64,000 nt of DNA from Cupriavidus pauculus. GTDB lineage: Bacteria; Pseudomonadota; Gammaproteobacteria; Burkholderiales; Burkholderiaceae. The stretch covers positions 1,674,001-1,738,000 of the forward strand of contig NZ_CP033970.1 of NCBI RefSeq assembly GCF_003854935.1, in the 5' to 3' direction. Positions 33,480-41,424 of the stretch are shown in pieces. Under the pieces are notes generated by a model. The model saw only the letters and a program-made list of their open reading frames with translations. It did no database searches and was not told where the DNA came from. The stretch's first letter is position 1; each line of letters starts with the position of its first letter. The position numbers and the translations under genes were made by a program.

Positions 33480-34442
33480 ATGGATTTCCGGCAGCTTCGC
33501 TACTTCGCGCGCATCGTCGAGCTCGAAAGCATCACCGCCGCGGCCGATGCGCTGCACATCGCCCAGCCGTCGCTGAGCCAGCACGTGGTCAACCTCGAAG
33601 CCGAACTGGGCGCCAAGCTGCTGGTGCGCGGGCCGTTCGGCGCGCGGCCCACCGAGACGGGCCAGATCCTGTACCGCCACGCCAAGATGGTGCTGCGCCA
33701 GATGGAAGAGGCGCACGCGGCGGTGCGCCATGGCCGCGACGTGCCGTCGGGCCACGTGCGCGTGGGCCTGCCCACCAGTACGTCGCGCGTGCTGGCCGTG
33801 CCGCTGCTGCAGTTCGTCACGCGCAACGTGCCGGACGTGACGGTCGAGATCGTCGAAGGCAGCAGCGCCGACCTGGCCGAGCTGGTCACCACGCAGAAGC
33901 TCGACCTGTGCATCGCCATGGACGCGCAGCAGCGCCCGAACATGCACCTCGTGCCGCTGCTGGACGAGGATCTGATGGCCGTGGGCCCGGCCAGCGCCCA
34001 GCGCGACACGCCGCTGACGCTGGCCGAGATGGCCACGCTGCCGCTGCTGCTGCCGAGCTTTCCGAATTCGGTACGTGTGCTGACGGACCGCGCGTTCGTC
34101 GCCGCCGGGCTGGAACTGAAGCTCGTGGCGGAGACCAGCGCCGTGTCGGTGCTGCTGTCGGCGGTCAGCGCCGGTATGGGCTGGACCATCCTGCCGTGGA
34201 GCGCGCTGGCCACCGAGCCGCCGGGCGCGTTCGCGTGCGTGCCGATCTCCGATTCGTCGCTGGTGCGGCGCGTGTTCCTGTGCGTGGCGGGCGCCGCGCG
34301 GCTGAGCCTGGCGTGCAAGACCGTCGAGGATGCCTTGCTGCGGCTGATCGTCGACGCCATCGCCTCGCAGGCGTGGCAGGGCGTTACGCCGCTGGGCAGC
34401 CTGGCCAGCGCGCGCCGCGACGCGGACGGGCAGGGCGGCTGA
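33480..34442 (+). CDS. LysR family regulator
   Basis: A 320-residue LTTR. Helix-turn-helix MDFRQLRYFARIVELESITAAADALHIAQPSLSQHVVNLEAELGAKLLVR, then the substrate-binding domain GHVRVGLPTSTSRVLAVPLLQFVT. This is close to the Nac/CbnR-like group that responds to aromatic or organic acids. It follows the hydrolase gene by 72 bp on the same strand and is the best candidate to bind the two ATAG-N7-CTAT boxes. Start chosen at MDFRQL, where the conserved domain begins. Confidence 0.9.
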   Translation: MDFRQLRYFARIVELESITAAADALHIAQPSLSQHVVNLEAELGAKLLVRGPFGARPTETGQILYRHAKMVLRQMEEAHAAVRHGRDVPSGHVRVGLPTSTSRVLAVPLLQFVTRNVPDVTVEIVEGSSADLAELVTTQKLDLCIAMDAQQRPNMHLVPLLDEDLMAVGPASAQRDTPLTLAEMATLPLLLPSFPNSVRVLTDRAFVAAGLELKLVAETSAVSVLLSAVSAGMGWTILPWSALATEPPGAFACVPISDSSLVRRVFLCVAGAARLSLACKTVEDALLRLIVDAIASQAWQGVTPLGSLASARRDADGQGG

Positions 34443-34454
34443 CGCCTGCCGCGC

Positions 34455-35945
34455 TCACGGCGCCGGCGCCTCGTCCGCCAGCTTCCGGGCCAGCGCCAGC
34501 GCGGCCTCGATTTCAGCTTCGACATTGGCGCGCGCGCTGGGGCCATCTACCCGCAGCGCGTACGACGGATGCCACGTCGCCACGATCCACGTATCGCCCT
34601 GCCGCAGCGGTGCCGCCATCGCGTGGCGCAGGCGGATCTTCTCGCGCACCACGGCGCCCAGCGCGGTCGCGCCCAGCGTGACGATCACCTTCGGCCGCAC
34701 CCGTTCGCGCTCCTGGTCCAGCCAGTGCGCGCAGGCATCGACTTCGAGCTGCCCCGGCGTCTTGTGCATGCGCCGCTTGCCGCGCGCGAACCACTTGAAG
34801 TGCTTGACCGCGTTGGTCAGGTAGACGCTGTCGCGCCGCACGTCGGCGCGCCGCAGCGCCTCGTCCAGCACGTGTCCGGCCGGGCCGACGAATGGCTCGC
34901 CCGACAGGTCCTCCTGATCGCCGGGCTGCTCGCCGACGACCATGATGCGCGCCGTGTCCGGCCCTCGCCCGGGCACGGCCTGCGTGGCGTGGCGCCACAG
35001 GTCGCAGTTGCGGCACTGGTCCAGCGATGTCGGCGCGGCGCGCACGGGCTGGGCCTGCTCGGCGTCCACCGCCACGCGCTTGCCCCGCATGCCGCCGATG
35101 TTCGCCGCCTGGCCGACGCGCCGGGCGCCGTTGCGGGCGTCGGCGATCATGCCCGGAATCAGCGCCGCCTCGGGCAGCCCCTTCCAGAATCGCACCGGCA
35201 TGTGCTGGTGCAGCGCCGCTTCGTTGAGCCGCGCCGGGTTGAAGATGTTCCTGTAGTAGGCCATCCAGAGCGGCTCGATCTGGTCCGCGCCGGCGCGGAA
35301 AGCCGCCGGGTCCGCCGGCGCGGCCGCGTAGCGGATGGCCCGGCCGTCCCAGGTGGCGGCGCCGTCCGGCGTGCCGATCCACCACGTGGCACCGCCCATG
35401 CGCCGGGCAAAGTGCTCGGCCGCGTAGGGCAGCACGTCGTGGTCGGGCTCGTACCAGGCCAGGTACTGCGGCAGGTCGTCACCGGTGCCGACGGTCATGT
35501 CGGGGCGGCGCTCCTGAAAACGCACGTAGGCGATCATGTCGTGCTGCGCGCGCCGCACGGCCTTGGCCATCGCGTAGAGCCGCGCGCCGTCCTCGTCGGC
35601 TGCCGACGCTACCGAGCGGTCGCCTTGCGCCCAGCGCCACAGCACGCGGTACAGAAAGGCCCAGCGCTGCGGCGAGCGGTGCGCGGCGGCGTCGCGCAGC
35701 AGGTCGGCCAATGCTTTCGAAATCCGCAGGGTGGGGGTGCTGGCGCCGGCGTCGACAGTAGACGACGCCGGCGCCGCATCCATCGTCAGCGACAACTGGC
35801 CGGCCTCGCCAGCAGCGGTCTCGCCGCCGCCTTCCCACACCACCGCCTCTGGCGGCCAGCCCTGCGCCAGCGCATGCAGCGCCTGCTTGCGCCAGCCGGC
35901 GTAGCCGCCTTCGACGACGAGCACGGGCGCCACGCCGTTGTTCAT
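34455..35945 (-). CDS. udgX: UdgX-type uracil-DNA glycosylase fused to a DUF4130 domain
   Basis: A 496-residue fusion. The N-terminal half (about 1-290) belongs to the DUF4130/TIGR03915 'DNA metabolism' group. The C-terminal half is a family-4-like uracil-DNA glycosylase of UdgX type. It has GEQPGDQEDLSGEPFVGPAG (338-357), NAVKHFKW, the KRRMH loop (390-394) and HPSYALR (H459). In UdgX the His of the KRRIH loop forms a covalent bond with the abasic site after uracil removal; here Ile is Met but His394 is kept. CRNCDLW suggests Fe-S cysteines. It overlaps the upstream radical-SAM gene by 4 bp, so translation is coupled, and it lies under a LexA box. Confidence 0.93.
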   Translation of the reverse strand: MNNGVAPVLVVEGGYAGWRKQALHALAQGWPPEAVVWEGGGETAAGEAGQLSLTMDAAPASSTVDAGASTPTLRISKALADLLRDAAAHRSPQRWAFLYRVLWRWAQGDRSVASAADEDGARLYAMAKAVRRAQHDMIAYVRFQERRPDMTVGTGDDLPQYLAWYEPDHDVLPYAAEHFARRMGGATWWIGTPDGAATWDGRAIRYAAAPADPAAFRAGADQIEPLWMAYYRNIFNPARLNEAALHQHMPVRFWKGLPEAALIPGMIADARNGARRVGQAANIGGMRGKRVAVDAEQAQPVRAAPTSLDQCRNCDLWRHATQAVPGRGPDTARIMVVGEQPGDQEDLSGEPFVGPAGHVLDEALRRADVRRDSVYLTNAVKHFKWFARGKRRMHKTPGQLEVDACAHWLDQERERVRPKVIVTLGATALGAVVREKIRLRHAMAAPLRQGDTWIVATWHPSYALRVDGPSARANVEAEIEAALALARKLADEAPAP

Positions 35946-37156
35946 AGCAGCGCCAGTTGCTGGGGCGCGGGTGCCAGCGCGCGGCGCAACTGGTCGGAAG
36001 TCGGCTCGGCCAGCGCCGGCTTGTAGTCCTGCGTGACGACAAACGCCTTGACGGTATCCATCGCGCAGCGCAGCCGGATCAGGTCCTGGTAGCGGATGGC
36101 CCGCGTGCGGCGCAGCTCGGCCAGCCGCTTGGCGTTGCGCATGCCGATGCCGGGCACGCGCGCGATCAGCCGCTGCGGCGCGCGGTTCAGGTCTACCGGG
36201 AACGCCTCGCGATGCGCCAGCGCCCAGGCCAGCTTGGGGTCGATGTCGAGCGGCAGCGCGCCGTCGGCCTGGAACAGCTCATCGGCGCGAAAGCCGTAGC
36301 CGCGCAGCAGGAAGTCGGCCTGGTACAGCCGGTGCTCGCGCAGCAGCGGCGGCGCCTGCGACGGCAGCGCGGACGGGCTGTCGGGGATCGGGCTGAACGC
36401 CGAGTAGTAGACGCGCTTGAGCTTGTACGCGCCGTACAGCGTCTGCGCGGTCTGCAGGATCGTGCGGTCGTCGGCCTCGTCGGCGCCGACGATCATCTGC
36501 GTGCTCTGGCCAGCCGGCGCGCGGGCCGCCGGTGGCCGCTTCTCGGTCTCCGCTTCCTCCTGGGCCAGCCGGATCGATCCCATCGCGCGCTTGATCGTGT
36601 GGACGTTCTTTTCCGGCGCCAGCCGTTGCAGGCCGCCGTCGGTGGGCAGTTCGATATTGACGCTCAGGCGGTCGGCGTACTGGCCGGCCTCGCGGATCAG
36701 GCGCGGATCGGCGTCGGGAATCGTCTTCAGGTGGATGTAGCCGCGGAACTGGTGCTCCTCGCGCAGCGCGCGGGCCACGGCCACGAGTTGTTCCATCGTG
36801 TAGTCGGCGCTGCGGATGATGCCCGAGCTCAGGAACAGCCCGTCGATGTAGTTGCGGCGGTAGAACTCCAGCGTCAGGTTGACGACTTCGGCCGGCACGA
36901 AGCGTGCGCGCGGCACGTTGCTGGAGCGCCGGTTGACGCAATACTGGCAGTCGTACTGGCAGAAATTGGTCAGCAGGATTTTTAGCAGAGACACGCAGCG
37001 GCCGTCCGGCGTGAAGCTGTGGCAGATGCCGGCGCCCGTGGTGGCGCCCAGCCCGGCCCGGCCTTGCGAGTCGCGCCGGGGCGCGCCGCTGCCGGCGCAC
37101 GATGCGTCGTATTTCGCCGCATCGGCCAGGATTTCGAGTTTCTTGAGCAGTTCCAT
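35942..37156 (-). CDS. Radical SAM protein, putative DNA modification/repair (TIGR03916)
   Basis: A 404-residue radical SAM enzyme. Cluster motif C66-x3-C70-x2-C73 (NFCQYDCQYC) binds the 4Fe-4S cluster. LFLSSGII, YIHLKTIPDAD, LSVNIELPTD and FSPIPDSP are features of the TIGR03916 family, which is regularly paired with UdgX and DUF4130 proteins. The C-terminal helix-hairpin-helix region (LIARVPGIGMRNAKRLAELRR, about 340-360) suggests DNA binding. First gene of the operon. Start chosen at MELLKKLEIL, immediately downstream of the LexA box. The reaction is unknown. Confidence 0.92.
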   Translation of the reverse strand: MELLKKLEILADAAKYDASCAGSGAPRRDSQGRAGLGATTGAGICHSFTPDGRCVSLLKILLTNFCQYDCQYCVNRRSSNVPRARFVPAEVVNLTLEFYRRNYIDGLFLSSGIIRSADYTMEQLVAVARALREEHQFRGYIHLKTIPDADPRLIREAGQYADRLSVNIELPTDGGLQRLAPEKNVHTIKRAMGSIRLAQEEAETEKRPPAARAPAGQSTQMIVGADEADDRTILQTAQTLYGAYKLKRVYYSAFSPIPDSPSALPSQAPPLLREHRLYQADFLLRGYGFRADELFQADGALPLDIDPKLAWALAHREAFPVDLNRAPQRLIARVPGIGMRNAKRLAELRRTRAIRYQDLIRLRCAMDTVKAFVVTQDYKPALAEPTSDQLRRALAPAPQQLALL

Positions 37157-37163
37157 GACGCGA

Positions 37164-37183
37164 TACTGTATGGATGTACAGTA
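37164..37183. promoter_or_regulatory. LexA (SOS) box
   Basis: TACTGTATGGATGTACAGTA carries the full CTGT-N8-ACAG LexA core (37166-37181) and the flanking TA/TA of the E. coli consensus. The palindrome extends one base further on each side. It is only 7 bp upstream of the radical-SAM start, so LexA would cover the promoter or transcript start. Confidence 0.88.
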
Positions 37184-37347
37184 TTCTACGCGACCGCCGG
37201 AATTGCGCAATCTCGCATTTTCGTCAGCGACGAAAAAGGCAGCAGGCGTCGCGCGGCGGGTGATTCGTCAGGCGCGCAGCGCGTTTTGGGCGGTCTGGGC
37301 GTCACGTCGCAGCCGGTCGATATCGAGCCGACCACGGCCGCGCCGCG

Positions 37348-38235
37348 TCAGCCGGCCGCGCCTTCGTGTTCGAGCCACGTGCGGAACTGCGCCACGCGCG
37401 CGTCTTCTGCCTGCGCGTCCGGCACGTAGGTGCAGTAGGTGCGCGACGGCAGGCGGGGAGCGTCGAACGGCATGACCAGCCGGCCGGCAGCCAGGTCGTC
37501 GGCCACCAGCGCGGTGGGGCCGATGGCGATGCCGATGCCGTCGATGGCGGCCTGCAGCGTCAGGTAGAAGTGGTCGAAGGTCAGCGTGGCGGCCGGCGTC
37601 AGGCCCGACGCGCGGGCGCGGGCCAGCCAGTCGGGCCAGAGCCGTGGCAGGCTCGACGTATGCAGCAGCGTGTGGTGCCGCAGGTCGTCCGGTTCGCGCA
37701 GCGGCTGCCGGTCCAGCAGCGCCGGGCTGCATACGGGCAGCCGTTCCTCGGTCAGGAACGGGCGCATCGCAAAGCCGTAGAACGTGTCCGGCCCGCCCCG
37801 GATGATGATGTCGTGCGGCGCCTGCAGGCTGTCCAGCGGATCGTTGGACGTCTCCACGCTGACCTCCACGTCTGGATGCCCGGCACGAAAGCGGCCCAGC
37901 CGTGGCACCAGCCAGCGCAGCGTGAAGGTGGCCGGCGCATTGACCGACAACGTGCGGGACACGGGCCGTGGCACGCCATAGCGCGCCGTGGCCTGCGAAA
38001 GCTGCTGGAACAGCGGGCCGATGTCGTCCAGATAGACGCGGGCGGCCGGCGTCAATTGCACGCGCCGGTTGTGCCGCTCGAACAGCGGCGCGCCCAGCCA
38101 GTCCTCCAGCAGCCGCACGTGCTGGCTGATGGCGCCCGGCGTCACGTGCAGCGCGGCGGCGGCCTCTTTGAAACTGCCGAGCCGGCCGGCTGCCTCGAAA
38201 GCGCGCAGGGCATTGAGGGGCGGCAGCTTGTCCAT
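37348..38235 (-). CDS. LysR family regulator (GcvA-like)
   Basis: A 295-residue LTTR of the GcvA subgroup: PPLNALRAFEAAGRLGSFKEAAAALHVTPGAISQHVRLLEDWLGAPLFERHNRRVQLT, then a substrate-binding domain with NAPATFTLRWLVPRLGRFRAGHPDVEVSVETS. GcvA-like LTTRs often control a neighbouring enzyme or transporter; here the divergent EamA gene is the likely target. Confidence 0.9.
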   Translation of the reverse strand: MDKLPPLNALRAFEAAGRLGSFKEAAAALHVTPGAISQHVRLLEDWLGAPLFERHNRRVQLTPAARVYLDDIGPLFQQLSQATARYGVPRPVSRTLSVNAPATFTLRWLVPRLGRFRAGHPDVEVSVETSNDPLDSLQAPHDIIIRGGPDTFYGFAMRPFLTEERLPVCSPALLDRQPLREPDDLRHHTLLHTSSLPRLWPDWLARARASGLTPAATLTFDHFYLTLQAAIDGIGIAIGPTALVADDLAAGRLVMPFDAPRLPSRTYCTYVPDAQAEDARVAQFRTWLEHEGAAG

Positions 38236-38267
38236 TGGAGAGAGTTTTTCTGGGGCGAGCAGCCAAT

Positions 38268-38302
38268 TTATCTGGTTTGTCGCGCGGCTACAAGATAGAT
38301 AA
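38268..38302. promoter_or_regulatory. Inverted TTATCT/AGATAA pair, LysR / EamA gap
   Basis: TTATCT (38268-38273) and AGATAA (38297-38302) flank 23 bp in the 98-bp divergent region. Candidate LTTR site; weaker than the other LysR boxes here because the spacing is not the usual one. Confidence 0.3.
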
Positions 38303-38333
38303 CCTGCACGCTTCGTTGCCCCTGGGGATCCCC

Positions 38334-39176
38334 ATGCTGAGTCTGTCCGGCGGTGCCGTCCTGCTGGCCGCGGTGCTCCACGCGAGCTGGAACGCGATGC
38401 TGCACGGCAATCGCGACCGCTTCTGGTCCATGACGTGGATGAGCGTCGCGATGGCGGCCGTGGCCACGCCGGTGGTGCTGACGTCCCCGCTGCCGGACCC
38501 GGCCGCTTGGCCGTACATCGTCGCGTCCGGGCTCGTGCATATCGTCTACAACGTCAGCCTCGTGCGGTCCTACCGCCGCAGCGACCTGGCCGTGGCCTAT
38601 CCCGTCGCGCGCGGCTCGTCGCCGCTGCTGATCGCGCTGGGCGCGGCACTGTTCGCGCAGGAAGCGATCCGGCCCGTGCACGCGCTGGGCATCGTCATGA
38701 TCTCGGGCGGCATCATCGCGCTGGCGCTGCAGGGGCGCCGCGTGTCCGGCGCGGGCGTGTGGGCGGCGCTGGCCACGGGGGCCATCATCGCGCTCTATAC
38801 CGTGATCGACGGCATCGGCGTGCGGGTCTCCGGCGGGCAGGCTGCGAGCTACGCCGCGTGGATGTTCCTGTTCTACTGGCTGATGCCGGTACTGTTCGTC
38901 GCGGCGCGCGGCAGCGAGGCGTTCTGGGCGCCGATCCGCACGGCGCCGTGGTCGGCGGTGTCGTCGATGGGCGGCGGGCTGGTGTCGGTGGCCGCCTACG
39001 GCATCGTGATCTGGGCGTTGCAGGCCGGGGCGATGGGCATGGTGTCGGCGCTGCGCGAAACCAGCGTGGTCTTTGCGGTGCTGATCGGCCGGGTATGGCT
39101 GCGCGAGGCGGTCAGCCCCGCGCGCTGGGTGGCCTGCGTGGTGGTGGCGGCCGGGGCCGTCTGCCTGGGGCTGTGA
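38334..39176 (+). CDS. EamA/DMT family transporter
   Basis: A 280-residue membrane protein with about ten hydrophobic helices in two EamA repeats (GAVLLAAVLHASWNAMLHGNRDRF at the start; YRRSDLAVAYPVARGSSPLLIALGAALFAQE; ALRETSVVFAVLIGRVWLRE in repeat 2). The short N-terminal version resembles YddG/RhaT-like metabolite exporters. Divergent from a GcvA-like LTTR. Start taken at MLSLSGG, where the first helix begins. Confidence 0.87.
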   Translation: MLSLSGGAVLLAAVLHASWNAMLHGNRDRFWSMTWMSVAMAAVATPVVLTSPLPDPAAWPYIVASGLVHIVYNVSLVRSYRRSDLAVAYPVARGSSPLLIALGAALFAQEAIRPVHALGIVMISGGIIALALQGRRVSGAGVWAALATGAIIALYTVIDGIGVRVSGGQAASYAAWMFLFYWLMPVLFVAARGSEAFWAPIRTAPWSAVSSMGGGLVSVAAYGIVIWALQAGAMGMVSALRETSVVFAVLIGRVWLREAVSPARWVACVVVAAGAVCLGL

Positions 39177-39192
39177 GCCGGGTGCGGGCGCG

Positions 39193-40269
39193 TCACGGCG
39201 TGCCGGCGATGTCCCGGCCCATGCCGCGCGCAATGCGCCGCGCAATCCACGGCCCGCAGACGACCACCGAGAACAGCCGCAGCGTCTGCGTGGCGACGAC
39301 GAAGTTCATGTCGGCGTGCGTGCCCAGCGCGATGGCGACGATCGATTCGACGCCGCCGGGCGACGTAGCCAGGTAGGCGGTCAGGAAACTGACGTCGCCG
39401 GTGGCCGAGATCAGCCATGCGGCCGCGGCGCAGAGCGCCATCATCGCCACGATGGCGGCCAGCATGACCGGCAGCGATGCCACCAGGGGCCGCAGCAGGT
39501 CGCGCCGGAACTGCAGGCCGATGGTCCAGCCCAGCACCGCGAAGCAGCCGGCCAGCAGCGGGGCGGGCACCACCACCGGCACCGGCACGGCGGTCACCCA
39601 CGCGGCGCCGAGCGCCATCGGCACCAGAAAGGCGCCGGCCAGGATGCGAAAGCGCGTGCCGATCCAGCAGCCCAGCGCCGCGATGCCGAAGGCGGCCAGC
39701 GTGCCGATCTGCCAGGGCGTGCCGGCGAGCGGCGTGGCCGCTGTCAGCGCCGCCGGCGCCAGCGGCTGGGCATCGACGATGGCATGGGCCACCAGCGGCC
39801 CGGTGACCACCACCAGCACCACGCGCAGGTACTGCATCAGCGAGACCAGGATGCCGTCGCCGCCGTTGTCGGTGGCCAGCGCGCCCATGATCGACGCCGC
39901 GCCGGGCAGGCTGCCCCACGCGCCGGTCGTGCCGGGCAGCCGCGAATACCGCACCAGCAGCCAGCCGACCAGCGCGGCACTGCCGATAGTCAGCGCCACG
40001 CCCAGCACCACCAGTCCGTCGGATGCCGCTTCCAGCAGTTCGGAAAGATGCAGCGTGCTGGCGATGGCCGTGCCCGTCAGCGCCTGCGCCAGGGCGGTGA
40101 GCCGGGGCGCGATGCGCAGGCGGACGTCGAGGCAGCCGGCGGCCATGCCGCAGGCCATCGCCGCCACGAGCACGCTGGCCGCGGCGATCACCGGCTGCAG
40201 CAGCCAGCCCAGTCCCAGCGTACAGGCCAGGACGACGGGCCAGTGCAAGGCCCAGCGTTGGTTCGACAT
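39193..40269 (-). CDS. AbrB family transporter (putative ammonia monooxygenase family)
   Basis: A 358-residue integral membrane protein of the AbrB/DUF1120-like transporter family, annotated in databases as 'putative ammonia monooxygenase'; it lacks oxygenase residues. Two internally similar halves are seen: GSLPGAASIMGALATDNGGD..VSLMQYLRVVLVV in the first, and TSPGGVESIVAIALGTHADMNFVVATQTLRLFSVV in the second. About ten helices. Last gene of the oxidase-Bug operon on this strand; it may export or import an organic acid, but the substrate is unknown. Confidence 0.88.
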   Translation of the reverse strand: MSNQRWALHWPVVLACTLGLGWLLQPVIAAASVLVAAMACGMAAGCLDVRLRIAPRLTALAQALTGTAIASTLHLSELLEAASDGLVVLGVALTIGSAALVGWLLVRYSRLPGTTGAWGSLPGAASIMGALATDNGGDGILVSLMQYLRVVLVVVTGPLVAHAIVDAQPLAPAALTAATPLAGTPWQIGTLAAFGIAALGCWIGTRFRILAGAFLVPMALGAAWVTAVPVPVVVPAPLLAGCFAVLGWTIGLQFRRDLLRPLVASLPVMLAAIVAMMALCAAAAWLISATGDVSFLTAYLATSPGGVESIVAIALGTHADMNFVVATQTLRLFSVVVCGPWIARRIARGMGRDIAGTP

Positions 40270-40347
40270 CGCGTGCGGCGGGGGCGCCCGTGGAGGGAGA
40301 TCGACGAGGATCGGAGGCTGGATTCTATCCCGCCACCGGGCCGCCGC

Positions 40348-41313
40348 TCAGTCCAGCTTGATGCCGACGGCCTTGACGACCTTTTCCCACTTCTGGGTGT
40401 CGCGGTTCACCAGTTGCGTGAATTCCACCGGCCCCAGCGCGCTGGGCTCCATGCCCTGCTTGGCGATGGTGTCGCGGATGGCCGGCTGCGCCACGACGGC
40501 CGCAATCTCCTGCGCCAGGCGGTTCACGGTGGGCATCGGCGTGCCGCCGGTGGTGAACACGCCGTACCACGACACCACCTCGTAGCCGGGCACGCCCGAT
40601 TCGGCGATGGTCGGCACGTTCGGCATGGTCTCTACGCGCTTGCTGCCGGTCACGGCGATGATGCGCACCTTGCCGGTATCGGCGCCGGCCTTGGCCGACG
40701 GCAGGCTGGCGAACGTCATCTGCGCCTGGCCAGCCATCACGTCCTGCATGGCCGGGGCATCGCCGCGATACGGGATGTGCGTGATCGACACGCCCGCCAT
40801 GCTCTTGAACAGCTCGGCCGACAGGTGCGAGATCGTGCCGTTGCCGGGCGACGTGACGTTGAGCTTGCCGGGGTTGGCGCGGGCGTACGCCAGCAACTCC
40901 TGCACGGTCTTGACGGGCAGGTCGTTGTTGACGACCAGCGCATTGGCCGACCGGGCCACCAGCGACACGGGCTGCACGCCCTTGACCGGGTCGTACGGCA
41001 GCTTGCTGTAGATCGACGGCGCGATGGCCTGCCCGCCCACGGAGCCTAGCAGCAGCACCGAGCCGTCCGGCCGGGCGCGCGCCATCTCGGCCGTGGCCAG
41101 CGTGCTGCCGCCGCCGGGCTTGTTCTCCACGACGATCGTGGTCTTGGTGTTGATCTGGAACTGCGTGGACACCGTGCGCGCGATGACGTCGTTGCCGCCG
41201 CCCGGCGCAAAGCCGACGAGCATGCGGATGGGGCCGGGGGGCAGCTCCTGCGCCAGGCCGTGCGTAGCGGCCAGCGCAAGGGCGAGAGCGGGGACGATCT
41301 TGGTAAACGCCAT
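40348..41313 (-). CDS. Bug family substrate-binding protein
   Basis: A 321-residue periplasmic binding protein: signal peptide (ALALALAATHGLAQE), PIRMLVGFAPGGGNDVIARTVSTQF, VVENKPGGGSTLAT, RPDGSVLLL and VPTIAESGVPGYEVVSWYGVF, all Bug/TctC features. It follows the oxidase trio and precedes the AbrB gene, so its ligand may be the oxidase substrate or product. No TctA/TctB genes accompany it. Confidence 0.92.
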   Translation of the reverse strand: MAFTKIVPALALALAATHGLAQELPPGPIRMLVGFAPGGGNDVIARTVSTQFQINTKTTIVVENKPGGGSTLATAEMARARPDGSVLLLGSVGGQAIAPSIYSKLPYDPVKGVQPVSLVARSANALVVNNDLPVKTVQELLAYARANPGKLNVTSPGNGTISHLSAELFKSMAGVSITHIPYRGDAPAMQDVMAGQAQMTFASLPSAKAGADTGKVRIIAVTGSKRVETMPNVPTIAESGVPGYEVVSWYGVFTTGGTPMPTVNRLAQEIAAVVAQPAIRDTIAKQGMEPSALGPVEFTQLVNRDTQKWEKVVKAVGIKLD

Positions 41314-41424
41314 GTTGAGTCTCGTTGGAAGGTTGGGGTGGCTCTCAGGGTGCGCGTCGCTGTGCTGGTCTGGCTGGCGGGATCCGGCCTGCGCCGGTCC
41401 CGCTCGATAGGTATGGGTGCTGCG

